DNA from: Paenibacillus montaniterrae
GTDB taxonomy: Bacteria > Bacillota > Bacilli > Paenibacillales > Paenibacillaceae
Length of the DNA stretch: 64,000 nucleotides
NCBI RefSeq assembly: GCF_018403185.1
Contig: NZ_BOSE01000004.1
Coordinates: forward strand, 1-64,000
Direction: 5' to 3'
Below are positions 26,101-34,129 of this stretch, one piece after another; positions within the stretch are counted from its first letter, which is position 1; every line of letters starts with the position of its first letter. The translations under genes were made by a program, and so were the position numbers. The notes beneath the pieces were generated by a model. The model was not told the DNA's origin and ran no database searches. It saw nothing but the letters and a program-made list of their open reading frames with translations.

Positions 26101-26207
26101 TCAGCGCGGTTTTCAATTGATTTCTTAAACGTATCTTCCTTCTTCCACTTTTCCAAAACCCGCAATTCGCGAGTACGTGCACGCTCTTTCACATCTACGC
26201 GTTGCAT
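23115..26207 (-). CDS. ileS: Isoleucyl-tRNA synthetase, type 2
   Basis: Charges tRNA-Ile. At 1030 residues it is longer than Bacillus IleS1 (about 920) and starts in the eukaryote-like way, with PHIGH at residues 53-57 inside YEGPPTANGKPHIGH, WDTHGLPVE, and KMSKS at about 590-594. An editing domain (about 190-400, with WTTTPWTLPAN) and an anticodon-binding domain follow; the C-terminus lacks the zinc finger of IleS1. Family knowledge: this type 2 form is mostly insensitive to mupirocin. It is preceded by a T-box leader and a GGGAG RBS, and its transcript ends at a hairpin. No other ileS is in view. Confidence 0.96.
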   Translation of the reverse strand: MQRVDVKERARTRELRVLEKWKKEDTFKKSIENRADKPNFVFYEGPPTANGKPHIGHVLGRVIKDFIGRYRTMSGYRVIRKAGWDTHGLPVELGVEKQLGISGKQEIEAYGIEKFVKQCKASVFEYEKQWRELTEAIGYWTDMDNPYITLDNRYIESVWHILATIHEKGLLYRGHRVSPYCPCCQTTLSSHEVAQGYEDVKDLSATAKFKLVDSDEYILAWTTTPWTLPANVALAVNPELTYVRVAKDGEVYIVAENLVESVMKENYEVLGSLKGSELAGRSYTAPFNYVPIEKGHIVIAGDFVSDTSGTGIVHIAPAHGEDDYRVARQNGISMLAVVNNAGRYVDEVTDLAGRFVKDCDVDIVKMLSEKGLLFAKERYEHSYPFCWRCKSPLLYYATESWFIETTAVKEQLIKNNSEVDWYPGHIREGRFGKFLEDLVDWNISRNRYWGTPLNVWICEATGKQYAPRSIADLRERAVDFVPEDIELHKPYVDDILLKSPFAEGAVMRRTPEVIDVWFDSGSMPFAQQHYPFENNEVFAEQYPADIICEGIDQTRGWFFSLLAVSTLFNGKAPYKAVISTGHILDENGQKMSKSKGNVIDPWEIINEYGTDAFRWALLADSAPWNSKRFSKGIVAEAKSKVIDTIVNTHAFYALYASIDGYEHAQHAPQQSSNKLDRWIISRLNSLIATVAKGLDANDFLNPAKAIEVFVDELSNWYIRRSRDRFWGSGLSEDKIAAYQTLHHVLITLAKVIAPYTPLIAEDVYNNLGGGESVHLADFPKANESLIDAELERDMESAKVIVELARNVRNETSIKTRQPLSELIVSLDREFELASYEDIIKDEINVKHITVQNSDSGFVDFTLKLNLKVAGRKFGKQVAPIQQAFKEMSAEQTRAIVQQGQYTFTTEEGEQLVVALDEMLVEKKAKSGFASASGNGITVALNTDITPELEQEGWVREVIRAVQDTRKKLDLPIEKRIDLVLHADDQLQAALKAFDELLQENLLLQSVAFEQRADMEIVQLGDKSVGIFISK

Positions 26208-26255
26208 GCTTACCGCTCCCTTCTTTAATTAAAACCCTTAATTTAAACAAAAATA

Positions 26256-26542
26256 AACCTCGCCCCAAAAAGGGACGAGGTTGCTCGCGTTACCACCCTT
26301 GTTCCGCTCGGTTTAAATCATTGCACTCGAGCGACACTTTACGCAAATGAGCCATGCATCTCATTTGCATCCCGATATCGGGGGACAGCCGTCTACGCTT
26401 ACTGAGCGTTATAATCCGTTCAGCGCAGCTTCTCGGAGATGATATTCCATACATGTCAACGCACCGAATTTTCACCAAGCATCGGCTCTCTGAGGCGTGA
26501 GCATCTATGTACTCGTTCTCGTCATCGAATAATATCAATTAT
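26256..26542 (-). promoter_or_regulatory. T-box riboswitch of ileS
   Basis: The leader carries the T-box signature AAGGGTGGTAACGCGAGC (about 26283-26300) followed by a strong terminator, CCTCGTCCC-loop-GGGGCGAGG with T run (26256-26282). Upstream (about 26320-26540) is the long Stem I region; the motif GGAATATCATC places an ATC isoleucine specifier at about 26441-26443. Uncharged tRNA-Ile should pair with the specifier and the T-box bulge and allow readthrough. Confidence 0.93.
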
Positions 26543-26548
26543 AAAATA

Positions 26549-26577
26549 TTTATAGCTGATTCAGCAGTCATTGTCAA
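26549..26577 (-). promoter_or_regulatory. Sigma-A promoter of ileS
   Basis: A perfect TTGACA (26572-26577) and a TATAAA (26549-26554), 17 bases apart, just before the T-box leader. The -35 sits in the T-rich tail of the divIVA terminator. Confidence 0.8.
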
Positions 26578-26611
26578 ATAAAAACTGCTGCGACTTATTC
26601 AGCCGCAGCAA
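26576..26611 (-). terminator. Terminator overlapping the divIVA stop
   Basis: On the minus strand TGCTGCGGCT pairs with AGTCGCAGCA (one G-U pair) around the last codons and stop of divIVA, followed by GTTTTTATTT. So the coding end itself forms the terminator. Confidence 0.8.
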
Positions 26612-27089
26612 TTGGAGCTTCCTGCTTATTAATATCAAGGCTTTCCCATGCTTCCTCTGTCAACAGCTCAAGCTGGGCTTCAACTAGTGTACGGAAGCGC
26701 GCACGGTAGATCGACGCTTGCTTTTTAAGCTCATCGACCTCCAACGAAATTTTGCGAGATTTGTTCAGCGCTTCGTTGACAATGCGGTCGGCATTTTTCT
26801 CAGCTTCCTTCACAATAAGCTGAGCCTCTTTTTTCGCATTGTTGCGAACCTCATCGGCAGCTTCCTGAGCTACAATAATTGTTTTGCTTAATGTATCTTC
26901 AATATTGGAGAAATGATTCAATCGCTCCTGCAGCGCAAGAATTTGATTTTGCATTTCTTTATTCTCACGAATCAACGCTTCATAATCTTTAATAACAAGA
27001 TCAAGAAACTCGTTTACTTCGTCTTCGTCATAGCCACGAAGTCTGCGTGAAAATTCCTTGTTATGTATGTCCAATGGTGTCAATGGCAT
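26595..27089 (-). CDS. divIVA: DivIVA cell pole / division-site protein
   Basis: A 164-residue coiled-coil scaffold that binds strongly curved membrane at poles and septum. The N-terminal lipid-binding domain begins LTPLDIHNKEFSRRLRGYDEDEVNEF (shown only in part: key are the LTPLDI start and the RGYDEDEVNEFLD helix), then a long coiled coil at about 30-145. A GGAGGTG RBS precedes the ATG. It ends the ylm cluster, as in Bacillus. Its role in pole targeting during sporulation is known for B. subtilis and is inferred here. Confidence 0.93.
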   Translation of the reverse strand: MPLTPLDIHNKEFSRRLRGYDEDEVNEFLDLVIKDYEALIRENKEMQNQILALQERLNHFSNIEDTLSKTIIVAQEAADEVRNNAKKEAQLIVKEAEKNADRIVNEALNKSRKISLEVDELKKQASIYRARFRTLVEAQLELLTEEAWESLDINKQEAPIAAAE

Positions 27090-27185
27090 TGGAGCACCTC
27101 CTATAAATATAAGAAGAATAGATCATCTCTTTTCGGAACTGTTATCAAACGTATTCGACAGAGACCTTCAATTTCCTGCATTATA

Positions 27186-27968
27186 TTAAATATATTTGCC
27201 GATTTTTACACGGATTCTTCCTTTTTTTGTGACACCATCTACTTCTAATACTTTAAACCGACCTAGCCCTTTAATCGATACGACATCGCCTGCTTGCAAT
27301 TGGGCTGAAGGATCCTCCACCGCTTTCCAATTGACTCGACAACGCCCTGCCTTAATAGGATCAACAATTTTACTGCGGCTTATGCGATAGGCATCGCTGG
27401 CGATCCCGTCAAGACGCATTGAAGCTACGGTAAAGGAAAGCTCCTCCAGGCGCTGCTGCACTGGCTGAAGCTTGTCTATTGGCAGCACATCTGTCAATAC
27501 GTGCAAGCGATGCACCTGGCGCAAGCTAATATCGAGAAATTGCGACATCTGATCAGCAACAACAATATGGCAAAATGAATCATGCAAATGAATATCGCCA
27601 ATCCGATCGCGCTTGATGCCAAGTCCAAGCAAAGCGCCTAAAAAATCGCCATGATCAAGCTCATGAAATTTTTCAGCCTGACTTGTCACCTGCAGCACAG
27701 ACAGCTCGGCATCCTCATACTCCAGATCACGATAATCTGGAGCGATTAGCGCTCGCTTGCGCTCAGCCGCTTCGTAGCCGCCGTCAAATCGTATATTTAC
27801 CATCCCGTTGCGACTGCAAAGCGTTGAAATTATAAACTGCTGACGCGGGTCCAAAAAATCGGTCCGCCTTAGCTCATGAAGCTCGGCGGACCTTTCTATC
27901 CATTCCTGCGCACGGTCAACGAATGCTCGTTCCTCGGGATGAAAATGACTGTAAAAGCCACTGTTCAT
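27186..27968 (-). CDS. ylmH: S4-domain RNA-binding protein YlmH
   Basis: A 260-residue protein with an N-terminal helical domain, a central mixed domain and a C-terminal S4 RNA-binding domain (about residues 185-255, with the conserved SRSKIVDPIKAGRCRVN core). It belongs to the YlmH/RqcP2-like group; family work ties it to stalled 50S ribosomes and to cell division by location. Gene order sepF-ylmG-ylmH-divIVA is kept. Confidence 0.9.
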   Translation of the reverse strand: MNSGFYSHFHPEERAFVDRAQEWIERSAELHELRRTDFLDPRQQFIISTLCSRNGMVNIRFDGGYEAAERKRALIAPDYRDLEYEDAELSVLQVTSQAEKFHELDHGDFLGALLGLGIKRDRIGDIHLHDSFCHIVVADQMSQFLDISLRQVHRLHVLTDVLPIDKLQPVQQRLEELSFTVASMRLDGIASDAYRISRSKIVDPIKAGRCRVNWKAVEDPSAQLQAGDVVSIKGLGRFKVLEVDGVTKKGRIRVKIGKYI

Positions 27969-28006
27969 GGATTTATCACCTTAACAAGTTATTTATGCAG
28001 CATCTG

Positions 28007-28282
28007 CTATGCCAGAAACAGCAGTCGTAGCAAATAATCTACACCCGATTGAATAAAGCGCAGTGCAATAAAGGCAACGATCGGGGATAGATCAAGCATC
28101 CCGCCAAGCGGTGGGATAAAGCGGCGGAAAATCGCCAAATACGGATCTACCAGTCTGCCAATAAATTGCCCAATCGAGCTTTCACGCGCATTCGGAAACC
28201 AGGACATTAGAATATATGCCAGCATCAAATAGTAGTAGACCATAAATAGTGTGCCAACAATATCTGCAATAAGGGAGTACAA
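28007..28282 (-). CDS. ylmG: YggT/YlmG membrane protein
   Basis: A 91-residue protein with two membrane segments joined by a loop carrying the YggT motif (LVDPYLAIFRRFIPPLGG, about 47-64). Function in bacteria is not settled; chloroplast relatives act in nucleoid and membrane organisation. It sits between sepF and ylmH. Confidence 0.92.
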   Translation of the reverse strand: MYSLIADIVGTLFMVYYYLMLAYILMSWFPNARESSIGQFIGRLVDPYLAIFRRFIPPLGGMLDLSPIVAFIALRFIQSGVDYLLRLLFLA

Positions 28283-28311
28283 AAATGTGTCACCTCGTTC
28301 TATATTTAATG

Positions 28312-28758
28312 TTATTCTGTAGACAATTCTGTGATCGAGCCTTGCACCTCAACAGATTCAGGAGCACACAAATAAATATTCGGACCGAGCTTGGAGATCG
28401 AGCCATTCAGCGCATAAACTGTACCCGATAGAAAGTCGACAATTCGAAGGCCCAGCTCTGAGCGAACCCGCTGCAGGTTTACTACTACAGAACGGCGATT
28501 GCGAATTTCATCTGCAATTTGCTGAGCTTCGTCATAGCTTTTTGGCTCACAAAGCACCATACGTGTATTTTTTTGTGTGTGAAGGCTTACGACATTGCCG
28601 CCTACGCTTGTCAAATGCGAATTCTTTGTTTGTTTACGTTGCTCAAAGCGATTCGTTTCAACTTCTTGATCTTCTTGAGCCGGAATCTGCTCGCGCTCTA
28701 CAATTTCTTCTTCCTCCTGCAACCCGAAATAGTTCATAAATTTGCCGAAAACACTCAT
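28312..28758 (-). CDS. sepF: Cell division protein SepF
   Basis: A membrane-binding partner of FtsZ that bundles or bends filaments at the septum. The N-terminal amphipathic helix (about 1-14, with F and L on one face), an acidic linker, and the globular SepF domain at about 60-145 (RRSVVVNLQRV...) are clear; length 148 is usual. Its ATG overlaps the stop of ylmE by 4 bases. Confidence 0.95.
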   Translation of the reverse strand: MSVFGKFMNYFGLQEEEEIVEREQIPAQEDQEVETNRFEQRKQTKNSHLTSVGGNVVSLHTQKNTRMVLCEPKSYDEAQQIADEIRNRRSVVVNLQRVRSELGLRIVDFLSGTVYALNGSISKLGPNIYLCAPESVEVQGSITELSTE

Positions 28759-29477
28759 TGCTCATCCTCCTCTGTGCCGATTAATACGGTGCCCAAGCGA
28801 ATATAGGTGGCACCCTCCTCAATCGCAACCTCAAAATCATTTGACATGCCCATGGACAGCTCTCTAATCGGACAGTCAGCACCGCCTTCCTGCAGAAGCT
28901 GATCGCGAAGCTGCCGCAAGCCTGCGAATACAGGTCTTGTCTGCTCCGCCTCGAGCTCAAAAGGCGCCATCGTCATCAAGCCGATTGGCTGAACACGATC
29001 GAAGCGCTTGATCTCCTCTATAAATGGGCGAACCTCCTCGGGCTTCAAGCCTTGCTTTGACTGCTCGCCCGAAACATTCACTTGAATAAAGCATTTGATG
29101 CTTGCATCCATTTTTTCAGCTTGCTTCTGCAGCGCTTCCGCCAATGAAAGGCGATCCAATGAATGGAGATAATCGAAGCGGCCGACGACATCCTTTACTT
29201 TATTGCTTTGCAAAGAGCCGATAAAATGCCAGATCGGTTCTGGCAGCTCTAATTTATGCTCATGTATGTAATCCCATTTTGGCTTGGCAACCTGCCAACG
29301 ATTTTCCCCAAGCTCAACCACTCCTGCCTGCAAAGCTGCAACAGTGCTTGATGTCGACACATACTTGGTTACACCGACAACATGAATTTCCGAAGCAGCT
29401 CGTCCAGAGCGTTTGGCCGCTGCTTCAACCCGTTCTCGTACCGCTTGTAAGCGATCTTGTATGCTCATCTTGCTCAC
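28755..29477 (-). CDS. ylmE: PLP homeostasis protein YggS/YlmE
   Basis: A 240-residue PLP-binding TIM-barrel protein without known catalysis that keeps the pool of pyridoxal phosphate and amino acids in balance. The PLP lysine lies in VGVTKYV (about residue 37), and LSMGMSNDFEVAIEEGAT near 203-220 is the family mark. It overlaps its neighbours on both sides by 4 bases (ylmD stop side and sepF start side). Confidence 0.95.
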   Translation of the reverse strand: MSKMSIQDRLQAVRERVEAAAKRSGRAASEIHVVGVTKYVSTSSTVAALQAGVVELGENRWQVAKPKWDYIHEHKLELPEPIWHFIGSLQSNKVKDVVGRFDYLHSLDRLSLAEALQKQAEKMDASIKCFIQVNVSGEQSKQGLKPEEVRPFIEEIKRFDRVQPIGLMTMAPFELEAEQTRPVFAGLRQLRDQLLQEGGADCPIRELSMGMSNDFEVAIEEGATYIRLGTVLIGTEEDEQ

Positions 29478-30325
29478 CCTTTTCGCAATCCAATCCAGCT
29501 AGCCATTCGTCCTGTTTTGCCATTTTCCATACGATGGCTGTAAAACAAATCGCGTCTGCAGCCAGTACACCACTCACTTATTTCGATATGACTCGCCAGG
29601 ATTCCTGCTTTTATCATAATCTGTCGATTTATTTCTTTCAAGTTTATCATTGCTTTATTTTCATTTTGCTTCTTTAAGACTAGGTCAAGCAGCTGATTCG
29701 GAAGCGCTAATTGCTGCCACAGCTCATAAATTCGCTCAATAACTACTTCATTTACCTCATAGCAGCATTGATCTATCGCAGGCCCGATGGCACAGCGCAG
29801 CTGATGCGGCTCTGTGCCAAAGGCATTCCGCATCGCTTCCACCATATTCAACGCAATAGCCGATACTGTCCCTTTCCAGCCAGCATGCGCCAAGCCAACG
29901 GCATGATGCTGCGGATCCCAGAAATATAGCGGCACACAATCCGCATAAAACGACGTGAGCAGCACATCCCGTTCATTCGTTATAATTCCATCTACGCCTG
30001 GCAGTGTATCCTCCATGGAGCTGCGTCCTTTGCCGCGTTCATTCGCGGTAACGACAGCCACTTTATTGGCATGCACCTGCTCGCCGCATGTCCACGCATC
30101 AAAGCTGAAGCCCAGGCTGTCAGTCAGGCGCCTGCGGTTCGCTAGCACCGCCTCAGCCTGATCATGGACGTGCAAACCGATATTGAATGAGCTGAAGGGT
30201 GGGCTGCTGACTCCGCCCTTGCGGGTTGTAAAGCCCGCGGTTAAGCTTTGCTCCTGCTCGATCCAGCCTTCTAGCAATAGCTGATGTTGATGCTCAGCTG
30301 CTGTCTGTATCACAAACGGTTCCAT
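29474..30325 (-). CDS. ylmD: Laccase-domain protein YlmD/PgeF
   Basis: A member of the polyphenol-oxidase-like DUF152 (YfiH) group; relatives act as purine nucleoside phosphorylase, or as PgeF that repairs peptidoglycan composition by removing L-Ser. Zinc-site residues are seen in LAHAGWKGT (about 130) and the conserved CYEV and H-rich end. The start is ATG 30325, with GGGGG 6-7 bases upstream, giving 283 residues; the ATG at 30355 lacks an RBS. First long gene of the ylm cluster after ylmC. Confidence 0.92.
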   Translation of the reverse strand: MEPFVIQTAAEHQHQLLLEGWIEQEQSLTAGFTTRKGGVSSPPFSSFNIGLHVHDQAEAVLANRRRLTDSLGFSFDAWTCGEQVHANKVAVVTANERGKGRSSMEDTLPGVDGIITNERDVLLTSFYADCVPLYFWDPQHHAVGLAHAGWKGTVSAIALNMVEAMRNAFGTEPHQLRCAIGPAIDQCCYEVNEVVIERIYELWQQLALPNQLLDLVLKKQNENKAMINLKEINRQIMIKAGILASHIEISEWCTGCRRDLFYSHRMENGKTGRMASWIGLRKG

Positions 30326-30367
30326 TTCCTTCCCCCTACGTATAGCCTCTGTCATAAGTGTAGCCTG

Positions 30368-30649
30368 TTAAGGATGCGCATGCAAATCTTCTTCCTCGCT
30401 GCGAATCGCCTTTGCCTCTTCCAGACGGACAAGCACGACGTCCTCGCCAATCTTTACAATATTTCGCCATGGAATAATAATCTCGGAGCCAGCCGAGCCA
30501 AATATTCCAAACATGCGCTGGAATTGCGGCACTACAATCGCATCTATTTTTCCTTGTCTCAAATCAAGCTCAATATCACTGACATTGCCCAGCTTCTTTC
30601 CATCAACAATATTGATGACATCCTTGGACTGTAAATCCGATATTTTCAT
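30368..30649 (-). CDS. YlmC/YmxH-family PRC-barrel protein
   Basis: A 93-residue PRC-barrel-like protein (KISDLQSKDVINIVDGKKLG, continued by the barrel strands up to about 75). The family is common in spore formers next to sigG; in Bacillus the gene at this place is ylmC, and ymxH is a paralogue. No enzymatic role is known. The start is ATG 30649, 9 bases after GGGAG. Gap to ylmD is 42 bases. Confidence 0.88.
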   Translation of the reverse strand: MKISDLQSKDVINIVDGKKLGNVSDIELDLRQGKIDAIVVPQFQRMFGIFGSAGSEIIIPWRNIVKIGEDVVLVRLEEAKAIRSEEEDLHAHP

Positions 30650-30723
30650 GCCTCCACGCTCCCTCACCATGATGAGACTAGTATATGACAAGTAAAAAGA
30701 AGATATATCTTGAAGTTGTACTA

Positions 30724-30757
30724 CAAAAAAGCTGCCAGGGATTTTCCCTGACAGCTC
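30724..30757 (-). terminator. Terminator after sigG
   Basis: AGCTGTCAGGG-loop-CCCTGGCAGCT with one mismatch and a run of six T on the minus strand, directly after sigG. It separates the spo genes from the ylm genes. Confidence 0.9.
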
Positions 30758-30762
30758 CTGCT

Positions 30763-31545
30763 TTACGTATTGACGTACTTTTGCATTTGGCCGATTGCTG
30801 ATTTCTCAAGCCTGGACACCTGCGCCTGGGAAATTCCGATTTCATCGGCCACCTCCATTTGCGTTTTACCTTCAAAAAAGCGCATAGATAAGATCATTTG
30901 TTCACGTTCATTTAACCGCTGCATCGCCTCCCGTAGTGCAATTTCCTCGATCCAAGTTATGTCCTTGTTTTTTTCATCGCTTATTTGATCCAATACGTAG
31001 ATTGGGTCTCCGCCATCATTGAAAATAGGCTCGTACAGCGAAACAGGATCCTGTATCGCATCAAGCGCGAATACGACATCCTCCTTCGGCACATTGAGCA
31101 GCTCCGAAATTTCATGTACAGTCGGTTCACGCGAAAATTTATTGGTCAAGCTGTCGCGCGCCTGCAATGCTTTATAGGCGATATCGCGCAAGCTTCGCGA
31201 TACGCGGATAGGATTGTTGTCGCGCAAGTATCTGCGGATCTCGCCAATAATCATAGGCACTGCGTAAGTAGAAAACTTTACGTTTTGGCCGAGGTCAAAG
31301 TTATCGATCGCTTTCATTAAGCCGATGCAGCCAACCTGAAACAAATCGTCTACAAATTCTCCGCGATTGTTAAATCGCTGAATGACACTGAGAACTAATC
31401 TTAAATTCCCGTTAACTAATTTCTCTCTTGCTCCCCATTCATTGCGGGTTTGCAGAGCTGTGAATAGTTCACGCATTTCAACGTTAGTAAGCACTGGAAG
31501 CTTAGCGGTATCTACACCACAAATCTCAACTTTATTACGGGTCAT
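30763..31545 (-). CDS. sigG: RNA polymerase sigma factor SigG
   Basis: The late forespore sigma factor. The N-terminus (TRNKVEICGVDTAKLPVL) is the SigG signature, and sigma-70 regions 2, 3 and 4 follow (region 2 at about 55-125, region 4 helix-turn-helix near 220-250). At 260 residues it matches B. subtilis length. The start is ATG 31545, 8 bases after GGAGG; an earlier in-frame reading is unlikely. In B. subtilis it follows sigE directly and is made by SigF/SigG; here an extra gene stands between. I could not identify a convincing SigF/G promoter. Confidence 0.97.
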   Translation of the reverse strand: MTRNKVEICGVDTAKLPVLTNVEMRELFTALQTRNEWGAREKLVNGNLRLVLSVIQRFNNRGEFVDDLFQVGCIGLMKAIDNFDLGQNVKFSTYAVPMIIGEIRRYLRDNNPIRVSRSLRDIAYKALQARDSLTNKFSREPTVHEISELLNVPKEDVVFALDAIQDPVSLYEPIFNDGGDPIYVLDQISDEKNKDITWIEEIALREAMQRLNEREQMILSMRFFEGKTQMEVADEIGISQAQVSRLEKSAIGQMQKYVNT

Positions 31546-31737
31546 TATCATTACCTCCCAAGGAGAAACTAACAATCATTATCTCCTCAGAGGATGATTT
31601 TATTCCTGCTCTGACATTTTACGACAATACTAGAAAATACCGAAAAACTGGCTTTTGCCTTGCTTTCGGGGCTGCTGAAGCATTGATTTGGTCAACATTT
31701 CCAGCTGACTGAAAATGATCCGTTTTCTTAAATAGGC

Positions 31738-31801
31738 AGGCTGCCCTTCGCCAAGCTCTTGCATTTAAAATGCCGCAAGGCCGCCCACACAAGGGCAGCC
31801 T
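31738..31801. repeat. Nested hairpin between sigG and the unknown gene
   Basis: Arms AGGCTGCCCTT (31738-31748) and its exact complement (31791-31801) enclose 42 bases that hold a smaller stem CTTGC/GCAAG. It lies in the 277-base gap before sigG, just after the unknown gene. It may end or weaken transcription from sigE into sigG. Confidence 0.55.
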
Positions 31802-31822
31802 CACGGCAATTCTGATATTGAT

Positions 31823-32203
31823 TTATTCGAACTCGAATCGCTTGATCAGCTTGGCCTGCTGCCGATACAAATAGTTAAAATCGTAGCTGCTCGCATCCGG
31901 CTCAAGCTGATATCGCAATATAATGGTACAGGTTTCACCTGGCTTAAGCCGTTTCCAGGTCCACAGGCATCCTTGCTTGTTGGGCTCACTCATATAGCTT
32001 ACATTCGGAGCTGCTTCCTTTAAGCCAGACGCCAAAATAAAATACTGGCTGCTGATTGCTTCCTCATTGTTGCCGCTATTCGTTATATTGGCTTTGACAA
32101 TAACCGCATTGGGATCTTTTTGCAGCTCCATATTGGCAAACGTTAGCTGAAAGCCGGCATGGCCGAGCATAACGGATTCTATGGAAGTCGTGCTGTAAGG
32201 CAT
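31823..32203 (-). CDS. Hypothetical protein between sigE and sigG
   Basis: A 126-residue protein that I do not recognise. It has no signal peptide or membrane segment. Alternating hydrophobic residues and segments such as VIVKANITNSG, YFILASG and CTIILRYQL suggest a beta-sandwich, as in Ig-like or DUF4352-type domains. It has two cysteines (about residues 79 and 91). The RBS is weak. Position between sigE and sigG, in the same direction, suggests co-transcription with spoIIGA-sigE during sporulation; function is not known. Confidence 0.7.
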   Translation of the reverse strand: MPYSTTSIESVMLGHAGFQLTFANMELQKDPNAVIVKANITNSGNNEEAISSQYFILASGLKEAAPNVSYMSEPNKQGCLWTWKRLKPGETCTIILRYQLEPDASSYDFNYLYRQQAKLIKRFEFE

Positions 32204-32312
32204 TACCTACTACACATCCTCTCAAAAGCAAATGGTTCCCTGTCACAATACTATATGCCGTTTCCAGGCAAAGTGTACATCACAATATTTTAAGCAGAAG
32301 CGCACAGCTTTA

Positions 32313-33035
32313 TTACAACATTTTATTAAATTCCTTGCGCAATCTTTTAATAATCCGTTTTTCGAGGCGAGAAATATATGATTGCGAGATGCCGAGCATG
32401 TCCGCAACATCCTTCTGTGTTTTTTCTTCGCCATCAGCTAGTCCAAATCTGAGCTCCATAATAATCCGCTCGCGCTCGGACAGCTTTTCAAGCGCTTTTT
32501 GCAGCAGCTTGCGATCCACCTGCTCTTCAATATTGCGATAAATCGTATCGTTCTCTGTGCCCAGCACATCTGACAGCAGCAATTCATTGCCATCCCAATC
32601 AATGTTAAGCGGCTCGTCAAAGCTAACCTCTGTGCGTGTTTTATTATTGCGGCGTAAATGCATCAAAATTTCATTTTCAATGCAGCGTGAAGCATAGGTG
32701 GCCAGCTTGATTTTCTTTTCCGGATCAAACGTATTGACCGCCTTGATTAAACCGATCGCACCGATTGAAACAAGATCCTCGATGTTAATGCCTGTATTTT
32801 CAAATTTGCGCGCAATATAGACGACGAGACGCAAATTGCGCTCAATGAGCATCGAGCGTACCGCTTCATCTCCCGAAGGCAAGCGCTGCAGCAAATATTC
32901 TTCTTCTTCGCGCGTCAACGGAGGAGGCAATGCTTCACTTCCGCCAATGTAATAGATCGTTTCTGATTTCAAGCCCAGCTTAAACAAAATTTTATAATAG
33001 GTTAACTGCGCAATTAATTTATATTTGACTAACAT
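32313..33035 (-). CDS. sigE: RNA polymerase sigma factor SigE (pro-form)
   Basis: The early mother-cell sigma factor, made as inactive pro-SigE. The N-terminal 27-29 residues form the membrane-associated pro-sequence, and [21 protein letters not shown] spans the cleavage zone; SpoIIGA cuts there. Regions 2 (about 65-135) and 4 (about 190-235, [15 protein letters not shown]) are intact. The 240-residue length fits. It lies 14 bases after spoIIGA, an operon. Confidence 0.97.
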   Translation of the reverse strand: MLVKYKLIAQLTYYKILFKLGLKSETIYYIGGSEALPPPLTREEEEYLLQRLPSGDEAVRSMLIERNLRLVVYIARKFENTGINIEDLVSIGAIGLIKAVNTFDPEKKIKLATYASRCIENEILMHLRRNNKTRTEVSFDEPLNIDWDGNELLLSDVLGTENDTIYRNIEEQVDRKLLQKALEKLSERERIIMELRFGLADGEEKTQKDVADMLGISQSYISRLEKRIIKRLRKEFNKML

Positions 33036-33049
33036 ATCATTATCCTCCC

Positions 33050-33991
33050 TTATGAAACGGTTGAAGTTGGATGAACAATTAACGATGGATGAACAATAGC
33101 TTGATAAGAGCCGTCCGCGCTCAATTGCCCTCCATCGAAGCCAAGCAGCACTTTTACAGTGTCATAGACTACATCCTGATGAGTAACCTTCACCAGGTCA
33201 GGCTTAAGCGCAAGCATAAATTGTGAATTGCGATTTACTCCTCGATAAGGCACGATCCGTACCCGCTCCTGCCACCGCTCCATCTCTGGAAGCTCAGTTA
33301 TCAGCTTTAGAACCTGGTTCATATCCTTTTGCCGCAACGCTTCAACCAGCTTTGGCGGCAGCATATGAGCAAGCTCGCTTATTTCAATGATCATGACTGG
33401 AGTTTTGGTAAGCGGGTCATACAATTGATTTCCAGTGTCCACCAGGCCTTGACAGTGGATAACCTGTCCAGCAAGCTGGAGCTCCACCTTGGCCAGATGC
33501 TGCTGCATCAGCTGCTGCTTTCGCTTGCTGCGGATAAAGTGCGACCATAAATAAATGACAAGCAGGCTGCATACAATAATGTAAAAGGTTCCCATCTGCC
33601 ACTTCGTTGTGACGTCGCCTCCAATAAAAATAATCGTCGCCCATACCTTGCTCGAGCTGCTCATCAGCATATAATAAATGCCCATCAAACCGCCAGCAAG
33701 CACGAAGCTGATCATATAGAAGCTGATTAAATCTCGCATGTAGGTTTGCAAGGAATAGTAGCCGTAGCAGATATAAAGCATCAAGCATGAAACGAACAGC
33801 TTAATAAAAAAATGGTACATGACAGCCAGGCTTGGGAACAGCATCGCAATCGTATAGCTTGCGCCAATTGCCGCTGCAAGCAGCAATTTCCAAGGCTTCG
33901 GCCGCATTCCTCGCACCCAGCCAGTCAACAGTAAAATAACACCATCGAAAAGCAGTTCGCGCAAAAAAACTACATCAGCATAAACTGCCAT
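33050..33991 (-). CDS. spoIIGA: SpoIIGA, pro-SigE processing peptidase
   Basis: A membrane aspartic protease that activates SigE on a signal from SpoIIR. Five membrane segments fill residues 1-150; the soluble half has the aspartic-protease motif GLVDTGN (about residue 185), which dimerises to a retroviral-type active site. The start is ATG 33991, 8 bases after GGAG, giving 313 residues; an ATG at 34045 lacks an RBS. It is the first gene of the spoIIGA-sigE operon. Confidence 0.95.
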   Translation of the reverse strand: MAVYADVVFLRELLFDGVILLLTGWVRGMRPKPWKLLLAAAIGASYTIAMLFPSLAVMYHFFIKLFVSCLMLYICYGYYSLQTYMRDLISFYMISFVLAGGLMGIYYMLMSSSSKVWATIIFIGGDVTTKWQMGTFYIIVCSLLVIYLWSHFIRSKRKQQLMQQHLAKVELQLAGQVIHCQGLVDTGNQLYDPLTKTPVMIIEISELAHMLPPKLVEALRQKDMNQVLKLITELPEMERWQERVRIVPYRGVNRNSQFMLALKPDLVKVTHQDVVYDTVKVLLGFDGGQLSADGSYQAIVHPSLIVHPTSTVS

Positions 33992-34052
33992 TCTACCAAC
34001 TCCAAGCTTATCTATACATTGGGCAAACTGTTTAACTAGAAACAATGTAAAC

Positions 34053-34096
34053 AGTATAGGTTATATTTATTCCAAAGTCTGTCATTTTATGTCGCG
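34053..34096 (-). promoter_or_regulatory. Candidate Spo0A-dependent spoIIG promoter
   Basis: On the minus strand a -10 TATACT (34053-34058) and a -35-like ATGACA (34080-34085) are 21 bases apart, too far for ordinary sigma-A use. On the plus strand, two 0A-box-like heptamers TGTCATT (34080-34086) and TGTCGCG (34090-34096) stand 10 bases apart, over and beside the -35. B. subtilis spoIIG has the same design: a long spacer and tandem 0A boxes. Match to TGTCGAA is 5 of 7 each, so moderate. Confidence 0.5.
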
Positions 34097-34129
34097 TTAA
34101 CCGCTCTATTTTTGTCGCCCATTGCAGCG

